A stretch of DNA of 64,000 bases from Yamagishiella unicocca (Eukaryota > Chlorophyta > Chlorophyceae > Chlamydomonadales > Volvocaceae). The notes under the pieces were generated by a model. It saw nothing but the letters and a program-made list of their open reading frames with translations. It had not been told where the DNA came from and made no database searches. The DNA lies in contig BDSL01000021.1 in the NCBI GenBank assembly GCA_003116995.1, positions 186,001 through 250,000 of the forward strand. The letters run 5' to 3'. The position numbers and the translations under genes are program-made. Of the stretch, positions 1 to 10,953 are shown piece after piece; within the stretch, counting starts at the first letter, position 1; each line of letters starts with the position of its first letter.

Positions 1-975
1 CACAATCCGACGAGCACGGCCAGGTATGAAGCGAGCGTGTCCGTCTGAAGAGACGTGAACCATAGTGTTGTCCGAAACCCGTATTCAAACGCCATCGCCA
101 TCGGCATCGTCTGTTGCTGCTGCATGTGGTCGTGGCCTTGGTCGTCATGTGAATGCACGTGTGCGTGGATAGGCGCCGTTGATGGCCCTCGCAGTATGGG
201 CGTAGAGCATAGGAGTACTGCAACGATGCCGAGGACAACAAGGTTTGGCCATTGTCCGAGCATTATTATCGTGCGCGAGACTCTCCGACAGCTAGCTCGG
301 CTGCGAGCAGGTGGCAGTATACTGCGATTTATTTCTGTACGCTGAAATTTAAATCATCAGTGCAGACCAACTGGACAGAAAAATCCCTGTCCAAAAATCC
401 AAATGCAAAAGACGCCGAAAGTAACCATTTACCTATTCGCTGAGAGGCTTTGAAAACATGCCCACGCGCATTGTTACATGTCAGTTGTGTGGCATGTCAA
501 CCGGGAGCGACTTGCATATGTCGACAGCGTAACTTTTGCGTTTGTACGGCGTGCCGCTTCGATCGCCGATGGCGACGAGACGCTGCGTCGCTGAGATGTT
601 GACCTCAGCCAGCCGCAGCCATCCAATTCGGACCGTATAACATATGTCTGCGAGTACCGCCTTATAGCAATGTTTTTCGAGGGCGGGGACATCAGGGCCC
701 CGGTTACCGGTATACAGAGTCACAGGTCACAACGCCCCAACGTCCCCTTATAGCCAAGCAATCCACAGCCACTCATCTTTTGAGCCGAACGCTTAAGTAA
801 ACACTTGTACAGCGGTGTAGGGTGCAGACGGATTGCAGTTCCCTGCGCCGTCTAGCCGCGATGAACCGTCTCACCAACGGCGCTCAGCAGCAGCAGCAGC
901 CAACCTAACGCTCGTGTCCCTCACGCTCCCCTCCACGCTGTCCCGCGTAGCGCCTCTCTCCGCCCCTCTCGCCCC
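1..975. other. Gene-free left edge, including the 3' UTR of the methyltransferase gene
   Basis: No open frame here has convincing coding character. The right half is probably the 3' untranslated region of the minus-strand methyltransferase gene that ends at 976. A minus-strand TGTAA, the usual algal polyadenylation signal, lies at 474-478, which would give a UTR of roughly 500 bases. Nothing else was recognised. Confidence 0.5.
474..478 (-). terminator. TGTAA polyadenylation signal of the methyltransferase gene
   Basis: The plus strand reads TTACA, so the minus strand carries TGTAA about 500 bases past the stop codon at 976. TGTAA is the standard polyadenylation signal in chlamydomonad algae. 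I saw no other minus-strand TGTAA between it and the stop. Confidence 0.5.
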
Positions 976-3900
976 TCACGCGCCACACGCCTGTCCCCCC
1001 GCTCTGTCACCGCCCTGCGCTCCCAGCCGCATCACGCACAGGTGCCCCCAGATGGGGTCCCCCCCGTTGTACCGAATGATGGACTGCGAAGCGGACACCA
1101 GCTCCCACCCGCACGCCGCTCCAGTCCTCTGCAGGTACTCCTGGCTGTGAGCGTAACGCCCGGTCACCTGCAACCGCAGACCCGGGCAGCCGGCAGATGA
1201 CCCCTCACCCGCCCCGCTGCAGCCGCCGCCGCTGGCAGGAGCCGAGCTGGCGCCGGACACCGCCTCCCCGCTGGACCTCCGCTGCCGGCGCTCCGGAACC
1301 GCCAGGCCGCGCTTGACCTTGCCCGCAGCCGCCAGCTCCAGCGCCTCCGTTGAGAACGCCAGCACCGCCCCCGGCGCCGCCGCCGCCGCCGCTGCCCTCA
1401 TCACCGGCAGCAGGTCGCCGATGTACACGAACACGTCAGCCGCCACTAACAGGTCGTATGGCACAGCAGCGCCGCCGCCGTCACGGTCTTGAAGTCCCGC
1501 CGCCGCCGCCGCCGCCAGCGCCGCCGTTTCCCCCTCCAGGAACGCCACCAGCTCCCCCACCGCCAGGCGGCTGTAGCAGCCCCGCCTGCCCGCCTGGTCA
1601 ACCATGCCGGGCGACAGGTCAACGCCCTCCACCACGTCACAGTACGGCAGCAACAGGGGGCCCATAAGGCCTGTCCCGCACCCCAGGTCCACGCAGCGCC
1701 GCCACCTTGGCGGCGAGCCACCGCCGGCGGGGCCGCTTCGACCGCTGCAGCTGACGTCGCCGCCGGTGCTCGCTGCGCTGCTGGCGGTGCGCGCGCTGTC
1801 GTACGCCGCGAGCAGCTGGTCTCGGAGCGCCTCCGGGGTGCGGTACTGCAGCTTGTTGACCTTCAGTGGGCGGGTGGCGGCAGCATGAGGGGTGGTTGTG
1901 GAGGGTGAGAGCGGCGAGGCGCTGCTGCCACCCACAATCCCCACCAGACACCAGACACCATCCCTAATCCCACAAGGATACCCACAATTCGTTAACAGCT
2001 ACCGGTGACCCTCCCCTCCTCCCTGCTAAAACCCTAGGCAGCCACCCACCAGGTGGTCGTCGAAATGATCCGCGTACTGGTCGAACAGCCCAGCCACCTG
2101 GGGAGGGAGGGCGGAGAGGCCGGCAGGCGAGGGGTGGGGAGGAAGGGCTGGCTCGTCAGGACCCGACATGCAGCTCACTCCCCCGCTGGATCCCTGCCCT
2201 GTCCTGCCCTGCCCTGCCCTGCCCTGCCCTGCCCTGCCCTGCCCTGCCCTGCCCTGCCCTGCCCTGCCCTGCCCTGCCCTGCCCTGCCCTGCCCTGCCCT
2301 GCAAATGAGGCGGCGAGGTGCGGCTCCTGCTCCGGGCGCAGGGACCGGAACTGCCCCCAAGGCGCTCCAGCCGTGCGCCAGACCGGCCCCGGCCCTCATC
2401 CGCCTTCCGACCTCCCGACCCCCCAGCGATACCAGGAGCAAAACCTCTCCGCCTTCCTAGCCCCCTCCTAGCCCCCTCCAAGTCCCCTCCTAGCCCCCTC
2501 CTAGTCCCCTTCGGGGACCCACGCACCATGTCCGGGGGCGCTGCTGCCATGCCGGCCGTATCGCCGGTGATGGCGGCGATCCAGAACTTGGACGCCTGGT
2601 GGTCGGGGTGTAGCCGCAGGTGCTGCCTGCGAGGGGCAGCAGGGGGGCGGGCGGCCAGGTTGTTGCTGGTGGTGGCGGGGGCAGTGGGGTTGGGGGTGGC
2701 GCGGCAGTGGTGGTGCTGGTGGGGGTGGCGGGGCGGGGATGCGCACCTCAACGCGGCGAGCGCCTCCTCGTTGCGGCGGAGGCTCCTTAGAATGGCGCCG
2801 CGGCGGTAGTAGGCGGACAGGTGGTCGGGTTGCAGCCTGCGGGGGGGAGGAGTGGAGGGGCATAAAGGCCAGGTTACACGACAGAGGTAGAATAGCTGGC
2901 GGGAACGGCGGAGGGAGAGAGCGAGGGGCGGGGGAGGAGGAGTGGAGGGCAGGCGAGGAGGGCAGGCGAGGGGTAGTGAGGAATGCCGTAGAAAGCGAGG
3001 GGGGTCGGGGGAAGGGAGACGGGGAGACACGACGCACGAGACGCTAGACGGGGGGCGCCAGCATGAGGGGCTGGGTGGGCGGCAGCGGCAGCCGCAGGTG
3101 GCTATCCGCACCTGCTTGGCGCCGCCTCCGCCGTCACCCGCACCTGCTTGACGCCGCCCCCTCCGTCACCCGCACCCCACCCCCAATGCCCAGCCACCCA
3201 CTTGGTAATCGTGCCGTACACCTCTGCTGCCCGCTGCTGGCGGCCCACCTCCCGCAGCGCCCGCGCCAGGTTCATAAGCACCTGCGGCGCGGGGGAGAGG
3301 CAGGTTGGAGGGGGGAGGAGGGGGGTTGGAGGGGGGAAGGCAGGACCGCACAACAGCGGGCGGGAGGGGGAGAGGCTGTGTGAAGGCGTGGGGAGGGGTA
3401 CGGTGTCGTGTGGGAGGAGGGCGAGGCAGCTGTCCTGCCGTACTGTGGGCCTGGATGGCAAGCTGGAAGCTCCTCCTACCGCTCCTGCGCCTGCTTCCCT
3501 GCGGCTGCCCGCCTGCTGCGAAACCAGCTGCCTGCCGCCGACACTCTCCAGCTGCAACCTTTTGAGGTCAATCGTCGCTGCCTCCAGCCCCCCCCCTCAC
3601 CGCCGCATTGAGCGGGTCCTTCTCGTTGGCCCTCTCGAACGCTTCCACCGCCTCCCGCCACCTGCCCGCCGCCTGGTAGACCACCCCCAGGCTGTTGCGG
3701 AACTTGGCGCTGGAGGGCAGCTGCTGCACGGCGGACAGCAGCAGCCGCTGAGCCTCGTCGAACTGGCACCGAGCGGTCGAGGGAGGGCGGTGAGGGGAGG
3801 TTAGGGAGACACCCGGAAAGGTGGCGGGATGGGGGTGGGTATTGGGCAGGTGATGGGAAGGATCGCGAGGAGACACGGTTACATGAAATAGGAAACGGAG

Positions 3901-4867
3901 AGCATAAACTAACTGGCGAACGGTTTTCGGGCACGCGCGCATGCCGGAAAGCTTGGCTTGACTACCAAGAAACCTGTGGATATGGCCCGACAGCGGCGTG
4001 TTGAAGGGAAAGGGGCGGAGGGGGAAGGGCATGGAGCAGCAGCGTTGGGAGGTGACGTCGCCGCGGGGGGTTTCGAGGAAGACAAGACCCGTGGATGCGA
4101 GAAAAAAACCGTTTAGGACAGACGGGGGGAGTACAGGAGGGATGAGCTCATGGATGGGTGGCATCTTTGGCGTTGAGGGGAGAACCCACGCGGAGGGGCG
4201 CAAAGCTGAATCCACGAGTGCAGCTCGCTGGCCGGAGGGGGCCGGGAAGTACTCGGGGGTTGGGGGGGCCCGCACTGACCCCTGACCAATACCCAGCCTC
4301 CACGCTGGCCAAATCGGCCCTCACCTTTTCCTTGCCGTACATCTGCGTCAGCAGGGCCCCCAGCTGGTGCAGCGCGTGCGCGTGTTTGGGTTGTGCCGCC
4401 AGCACCGACCGGTACAACGCCTCGGCGCGGGAGAGGTCAGCACCGGAGCTGTGCAGGCCGGACGCCTGTGGGGGTTGGGCGGGGAAAGTGTGTTGGGTTC
4501 CAGCAGCGGCTGGCTTTGCTGCACAGCGAGACGGTTATGGTTGTTGTCAGTTGAGAGGGCCTTGGCGAGAAGGCCCTCACGGGGTTTGCAGCTCAGGACA
4601 AGCTTCGGGGTGTGTGGCAGGCATTGCCTGTTTTGGTTTGCGTCGGAGGTCTTTTGGGGTGTGGAGGTCTGGTCAGTTCACTGGTGAAGCCTGAAGCCGG
4701 GGTGAAGCCTGAAGCCGGGGTGCCTCGTGTGGCTGGACGAGGGTTTCACCGCAACGGAGGAGCGTAGCTCCTACGGAGCCCAGCTGCGGGTGTGGCGGCG
4801 CAGCGCAGCAGTGCTTGCGCCGGCGGGTACTTACTTCCAAGAAAACATCCTCCATGTTGTCTGGCAT
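976..4867 (-). CDS. TPR-repeat SAM-dependent methyltransferase, 8 exons, about 512 aa
   Basis: Exons read on the minus strand are 4867-4835, 4465-4325, 3762-3601, 3281-3202, 2836-2747, 2626-2527, 2097-2050 and 1860-976; all junctions agree in phase. The protein starts MPDNMEDVFLE. About 200 residues of tetratricopeptide repeats follow (for example ALYRSVLAAQPKHAHALHQL and FRNSLGVVYQAAGRWREAVE). Then comes the family signature VAGLFDQYADHFDDHL and a class I methyltransferase domain with SAM motif I VDLGCGTG near residues 275-282, and later DLLVAADVFVYIGDL. This order matches the predicted TPR-methyltransferases (COG4976 type) of bacteria and plants. The substrate is unknown. Alanine- and glycine-rich insertions in the methyltransferase half are typical of algal proteins. 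The frame stays open upstream to 5065, so a longer N-terminus is possible; I chose the ATG at 4867 because it leads straight into a consensus GTAAGT donor. Confidence 0.88.
2206..2300. repeat. GCCCT pentanucleotide microsatellite, 19 perfect copies
   Basis: Nineteen uninterrupted GCCCT units fill 95 bases. One imperfect unit precedes them, and the whole lies in the intron between exons 6 and 7 of the methyltransferase gene. Length polymorphism between strains is likely. Confidence 0.97.
2855..2905 (-). repeat. Short intronic repeat, copy in methyltransferase intron 4
   Basis: Read on the minus strand, this intron segment carries CCAGCTA, then GTCGTGTAACC, then TTTATGCCCC. The same order and spacing are found at 46021, 48691, 55640 and 60067. 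Copies differ by scattered substitutions, so they look old. Confidence 0.6.
3868..3922 (-). repeat. Short intronic repeat, diverged copy in methyltransferase intron 2
   Basis: The minus strand reads CCAGTTAG and, after a pyrimidine stretch, TTTCATGTAACCGTG. This matches the core of the same family more weakly than the other copies. It lies in the intron between exons 2 and 3. Confidence 0.4.
4074..4125 (+). repeat. Second intronic repeat type, methyltransferase intron 2
   Basis: GAGGAAGACAAGACCCGTGG followed by ATGCGAGAAAAAAACCGTTT matches the channel intron 8 copy at 57673. Confidence 0.6.
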
Positions 4868-5423
4868 TGTGCTGAAGTTATATGGCGATTTCGGCGCGCA
4901 CTTTCTGAGCACAGGGCCCGTGGCCCCGGGCGGCCGGAAGCCTGATTTTGGCAATTGTGACCAACACAAGCGGGTGCCTTGTCCAATTGCCACATAAGAT
5001 GTGCTCCCGTAAATCAAAGCTGCGATTGGAGCAAAGAGTAATTGTACGGCTTTCGAACGAAGCACAAAGGCCTCGTACCATTCACTCGACGTTCTGACAT
5101 AATTTTTCCTGCACGGAAGGGTACCGTCCCTAGCTTTCTGCAGTACATCCCAATCGTGCCCAAAGCTATCGAAGTTCGTAGCAGTCGCCTTTTAAAGCCT
5201 CCGTATTCGGGGAATACAGGTAGCAAGCGCACGCTAGACCACGCGCCTTGCTTAGATATCAAGTTCAGCAAGATGTATGCTATATGTTTGCCTGCTAGCG
5301 CTTTTTTTATCCCAGCACCAGCAACTAGGTGATAGGTCCATTATGGTTATGGGTTGAAGCTTAGCTCGGGCCATCACGGCCAGGCCTGCCGATATTATAT
5401 CCTATCGGCATGCTAAAGCATGA
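4868..5423. promoter_or_regulatory. Shared upstream region between two divergent genes
   Basis: This 556-base stretch separates the start codons of the minus-strand methyltransferase and plus-strand gene A. It is less GC-rich than its flanks. It should hold both promoters and 5' UTRs. I could not identify a specific regulatory motif. Confidence 0.45.
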
Positions 5424-8400
5424 ATGGCTGTAACCAACGCGGGCGGACAGTGCGGACTTCTCCTCGGAACTGGGTCAGCGTCCGCGGCAGCAGCGCACGA
5501 AAGACCGCCCTGCAAGAACAACTTATCTCAGAGCGCAATGGCAGCTTTGCAGCTCAGACCAACTGCTTCTTGTAGCTCGGTGCTGGCACAACCCGCCGGG
5601 TCGTCTCAGCCACAACCGAAGCGGGTGCTGTCGCTGTTGCTTAAGATCCAGCCATGGGGGAACGCCAAATCTGCAAGGCTGCGAGCTTTGCTGGGACTAT
5701 CGGGGCCGTATACCGCCGCTTTTGCGCCGTCAGCGAGCGCTGACCAAGCGGCAATTGAGACGACGCTGAATTCGTGCGTGCTGGCGCAACCCGGGTGCAT
5801 CACCAAGGTCAGTCTTAGCCAGGTAATGAGCGCGCGCTGTGTGTCCTGGCTGCACTCCCAGCGTTCGCGAATGGGAAGAGAGGCGGACTTGTCGCCGGTG
5901 GGCAGCAAAGAGTAACTGCCGTCTCTACATCTACGCGGTGCAGCAATGTGGTCTCCCGACGGGAGAGGTGCCACCCTAAGCTCGAGCGGCATTCCATGTG
6001 CCTGCCGTGGGCATGGACCTGCATGACGGCACGGCAGCGCCATACGTGTGGACCCAAGTTGCTCCCCCAAGTTGTTCCCCCTTCCCTTTGGTATTCAACA
6101 CCCCCCCAACGTGATCCCTCTGCGCAGGGGGCCTGGCTCACCGGCGATGACTCCAACATTGACGGCTGTGTGGTCTTGCAAGTCACCGGCGGCGACCTGG
6201 TCTGCCAGGACGCCATTCGCGCCGCTGCCGCCACCCTCCTCCCGCCCGCTGCCGTCGCAGCCAGCGCACCCAACAGCCGGGCCGCCAGCCCCAGCGGAGG
6301 CAGCGAGCTGGGCGGCGCGGGCTGCAGCGACGAATACGAGGGCCCCGACCTGGCGGACCGGGGCGGCAGCAGTGCTGGCCTGGCTGCCGAGCCCGCCCCA
6401 GGCGAGCTACTGCCGTGCGGTATGGCAGCAGCGGAGGAAATGGAGGTGCCCGGGCGGCGCGGCCACCGCCCGGTCATTGACGCCGCAGCTGTGGAGTCAA
6501 GCAGCGCAGCGCGACACGGAGCCGCGTCTGCACCGCCGCCGGGGGCGCCCTCCTCGTGCGCCTCCCCGCGCTTCCACCTCACCCGCCACGACCAGGCGCA
6601 GCGGGAGCCGCTGCACCCCAACTGGCAGACGGGGCCCCGACGAGCCGCGATGACCGGCAACAACGCGCGGGGCTGGCTTCCCATGCACGTCCTCGCGCCC
6701 CAATCCTCCCAAACCGCCCAGCCCCCAGGCGCAGCGTCCCCAGCTCCTCAGACCCAGGACGCCGACGCCCTCGTTGAGCCCAGCAGCGGCAGCGGCAGCC
6801 GGGCCTACCCAGCCGGGCCGCTGCCGCTGCCGCCGTCGGGCTCTGGTGGCAGCGTCCTCGCGCCGCCGCAGCCCCAGTCCCAGGCCTCCGCCAGCGGCTG
6901 CACCGGCGGCCCCAACAGCCGCGCCAGCTCCACCCACTCGGACCGGATGCCGCGGTCAGGTACAGGGTCTGGGGCGGCGGTCGGGTCGCCGGTGCTGCGG
7001 GCCGACAGCTTCACATCGCTGTCTCAGGCGTTTCAGCTGCAGCAGCAGCAGCAGGCCGCCCCGACTCAGCTGCTGGCTCAGGACCGGGTCGCCAGGGAGA
7101 GGGAGGACGCGAGCTTCGGAGCGCACCGCATGGCGCCCATCCAGGGCCCCCTGCGAGGCAGCCGGATGCAGGGCCACGTCACGGCGGTCACCAACCCCGC
7201 ATACCTCACGGCGGCGGCAGCGGCGGCCGCGACCGCAGCGGCGGCCGCAATCGCCGCCGTGGTGGGCTCCACGGCGCCGCCGGCAGCAACGGCCGCCGCG
7301 GCCGCGCTGGGGCCCCACGCTATGCGGCGGGAGTCCAGCCGCCGCCGGCGCCTGCTGCAAGCACCACCCGCAGCGGACTTGGAGCCAGCCGCAGCCGGTA
7401 CACAGCACCAGCAACCGCTGGCTCCTCCTGCGGGCCCCCCTGCGGCCTCCCCTGCGGCCGCGGAGGGCCTCGGCGGCCGTGTGGTGGCCGCCGCCAACTT
7501 CTCCGGCGGTGCTGCGGCCGCCAGCGCCCTGCGGCCCAGCCTGGCGCAGCAGCGCGATGCTGCGGGTGGCGCCCCGCGCTGGACCTCCCCGCCCGCCCCC
7601 GCCACTGCAGTGGTGGCTGGGGGGCTGCAGGGGCGCGCAGTGACCCTCCGCCCGGGTAGCCCCTTCCAGCCGCAGTCGCACCAGAGCCACTCGTACCACC
7701 ACACGCTCGCAAACATGGACCCACATGCGCTGGCACAGCCGCAGGCACTGGCGCAGGTGCAGGTGCAGGCGTACGTCGTGGCTGCGGCGGCGGGGCTAGG
7801 ACCGGGGACCGTTCCGCCGCCGTTGCCGCCGCCCTCACCGTCGGCGTCTCCCTCTGGCGCGGCTGCGGCGGCCTACCCCTCCACGCCCCCCGGCCCCTGG
7901 GTCCCCGGCTTCTCCCAGCACCCCGCAAACCACCCGCACGCATACCAACAGCAACAAGCGCAACAGCAACAACAGCAGCAGCAGCAAAACAAGCTCGGCC
8001 CCAGCAGCAGCGGCCAGCAGCTCCAGCAGCAGCAGCTCAGCCGAGGGGGAGGCGGGGCCGGGCCCGGAGGGCGGCAGCGGCGGCCCAGCCTGACTGACTT
8101 CGGCACCGCCCGGGCGCTGCTGCAGCACCGCCCCACGGACGGCTGGACCGGCCCCGGCACCGAGTCGGGCGCCCTCAGGGCCCGCACTCCCCCCTCAGAG
8201 CTGTCCGCCAGTGCCCCGCACCTGGGAGGTACCTGGCTGGCAGCGGGCGGCGAGGCACAAGGCGGAGGCGGGGGGGAAGCAGGAGGAGGAGGCACCCCGC
8301 TGACCGCCCAGCAGCAGCAGGACCCGCCGGCGGCGGCAGGGCCTGCCGCCAGGCCCTCCAGCGCCGCCGCCGCCGCCGTTCATCTCCGGCCGTCGAGCAG

Positions 8401-8752
8401 CGCCCGCATAGCTAGCATGCCCGCGGCCGGTGGTGGCGGTGGTGGGGTTGCGGGCGGCAGCTCTGGCGGTCCAGCGGCGCTAGGTGGCACCGCATGGCTC
8501 AACGGCGGTGTCAGCGTGCTGCAGGCGCTTGCGTCCGGGGCCGATGGCCCGGTGCACCACCACCACCACCACCACAGCCACCACCACCACAGCCACCACC
8601 ACAGCCAGCGCCAGACGCGAGGATCCCTGGCGGCGGCGGTGATGACTGGCGGGGCGGGCGGCGGGGCTGCTGGAGGCGGACCAGCGTTTTTGACGGGCCG
8701 CCTTGCTAATGTACAGCGGTCACTCGGCCGGGGGGGCGGAAGGGCGTACTGA
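5424..8752 (+). CDS. Gene A: low-complexity protein of unknown function, 2 exons, about 1,007 aa
   Basis: Exon 1 is 5424-5822 (or ends at 5807, at a GTCAGT donor in the same phase) and exon 2 is 6128-8752. The ATG at 5424 directly follows an in-frame TGA, which supports it. Residues up to about 160 are the least repetitive part, including LTGDDSNIDGCVVLQVTGGD. The rest is rich in Ala, Gly, Pro, Gln and Ser, with poly-Gln runs near 7039-7054 and 7970-7990. A histidine-rich run encoded near 8550-8610 contains seven consecutive His and then HS-spaced groups. No catalytic domain, signal peptide or membrane segment was seen. I do not recognise the family. Long minus-strand frames opposite it are shadows caused by its GC-rich codons. 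Confidence 0.6.
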
Positions 8753-10953
8753 GGGGCGCCGAGGTGGGGCGGGTGGCCTCGCCGGCGCCATCCGGCGCGG
8801 CGGAGTGCCGGTGACGGAGTATAGGCGGCAACTGTGCAAGAGGGGTGGGGCGGCGCTGATCATGACACCGAGTGGGCGTGTGGGCGCAACACAACACCCG
8901 GAGGACGGCGCCGGGTGCGGGGGGCGTCGAATGGTGTGTGTGGTGGTGTGGGGGGGGGGGAGTGGGCGCCAGGCAGGCCGGTGGGCGGCGCGAGGTGGGA
9001 GGCGCCAGCATCGGGACCTTTGCTAGCTGGCGCCGCCGGTAGGGTTCGGGTGGCTTCCTGAGCGACCTCATGCCGGGGCAGGGGTGGGGCTGGTGGGGTT
9101 GGGGGTACTCCCTATGTGGCCTGTGCCCTCGTGGCCCTGCCCCCCTGCCCCCTGGCCACGTCACTCCTCGGCAAGTGTTATGGGTCACCAGCTAGGCACC
9201 TAGGCTGTGTGCTCACGCCGATATTCGCGGATTACAGATTGTGAGGGGTTTCTTATTCATCAGTTGCAGTTTTCATGCCTGGCCTGTTGACACCGAGACA
9301 CGTGACGCATGTGACGGACACGAGAGAAGCGGACACCGCGGGTGGGTGCGGCCGTTCACGAGCGAATGGGCCCTGGCTGGCAGCCGCGCCCTTCCCGCGC
9401 AGGACCCTGTGCGAACGCGCACTCCCGGGATGAGTTGCTTGCTAGAATTTACGGCGCATAATTGGTTCGTTCGTTCGGATTGGGTTTCATAGGTCCGGTA
9501 GGTTGGTTTCGGATGAAGAGTGTTTCCAGCAGCTTTCGGGGCTCCGGTGGCGGACTGCAGCTCTGTGCGCGAGACTCCGTTGCCATGCATTGCAGCAGCA
9601 CCGCTGTCGCTGTCCTTCTCGGCGGTGAGCATCCTCCCGCCCATTGCGTCGCAACACGACAACTGCATCTGGTGATGACCTGGTTAAGTGTGCAGAGGGG
9701 CGGGGTGGTCTAGGATACTGTCTTGGGGTAGGTAGGATATGCCGGAGGTTGGCAGGCCTCGGCGCAGTTGGGTTACCTAGGCAGGCATATTTGCGTCGAC
9801 TTTGCATCATTTTTCCTTGCGGTTATTCCTTGCGGTTATCGGTGTGCGTCCAAGACTGGTCCACGACATGCTGAGTATTGCGGCAATGTTGCTAATGGAA
9901 TACCTATATATCCGCTCAGTCAGCAGATGTGCTGTTACTAGACGCCTTTGAATTCCCTTGCAACTGCTTTGCAGTGTACTTGCACAGGCATCTTGTTAAG
10001 GCACAGGCATCATTCCGGGCCCTGTGACATATGTGCAAAAACATGGATATAGTATTCATCGCCACGTTACCTGCCATCGTTCATGGACGTTAGGTATGGA
10101 ATTTAGGCGTCAATGCCAGTCAAACGCTGAAAAATGTGCGTCAGACGTGGCTTTAGTACGCGGCCCGGTGTACGAACATTAGTGTCTGCGCAACCGTGCG
10201 CCAAGAGTTGGCACAAAAACGCGCCAAGGGTTTCTTGCTCTGGAAATTGCTGAAGAGGAAAGGCACCCCAAGCGGTATCGACACGCGACAGCTATGCCGT
10301 AAGAGGGTCCGCTTCTACTGACCAGCACTTGTCGGATTTGAACATATGTGACAACAGGATACTAATAATAAGATACTACGCCAGTACTTGTCTGGAAATA
10401 TGAACAGTAGGTTACCACCGCCACACTTGTGTCGCGTCTGCGACTACGTAAGCAGCCCCCGCGACTTCCGGGTTATTACACGAGCAGGTAATGTGTTGCG
10501 AAAGAACCCAGGAAACGAACAATTTACTTGGTCAATATCAGCCATCGGCGAAAGAATCTTCAAAAACAACTGCATCGTAATTGGTTGTACGATTGCATAC
10601 CCTGACCGCGCCGCCTCACATAACAACAAAGTGTTACTGTTCTAACACGTGTTGTGGAGCTGTCCTGTGAGCTTGTACTGTATCCATTGTTTGTTCGCAG
10701 CCCATTGACTCCTGGCTCGTCGGGGCTTCACGGCTTCCGACTCGTAGAAAGAGCTTGGAGAGAATACTGGCCACGCATGTGCCACTCAACATATTTCGCT
10801 TCTATTCTAGAAATGGTTGGAAAGTGAAACTCCTTGGTTGGCACTGTCGCGGAATACCCGGTAACTTCCTGGCAGCCGCTTGCCTTCTTCACGTTATTGC
10901 ATGAGAAGATTCGCGTGGACAGAACTTGGGAACAATTGCTCTGTACCCCTTTG
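8753..10953. other. Spacer between genes A and B
   Basis: The first few hundred bases are probably the 3' UTR of gene A and are still GC-rich. From about 9200 the sequence becomes less GC-rich with no sustained coding signal. A short frame at 10391-10645 looks like chance. No repeat, RNA gene or transposon domain was recognised. Confidence 0.5.

Noticed and set aside
4868..5065. N-terminal extension of the methyltransferase, open from 5065
   Set aside because: The extra 66 codons have no similarity to the family and could be a 5' UTR that happens to lack stops. The ATG at 4867 was preferred, but the longer form is not excluded.
8550..8615. Poly-His run that could suggest vector or tag contamination
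   Set aside because: It lies deep inside a long native low-complexity frame with irregular HS spacing and no vector sequence nearby.
10391..10645. Small plus-strand frame before gene B
   Set aside because: No splice junction linked it in phase to gene B, composition resembles the spacer, and no domain was recognised.
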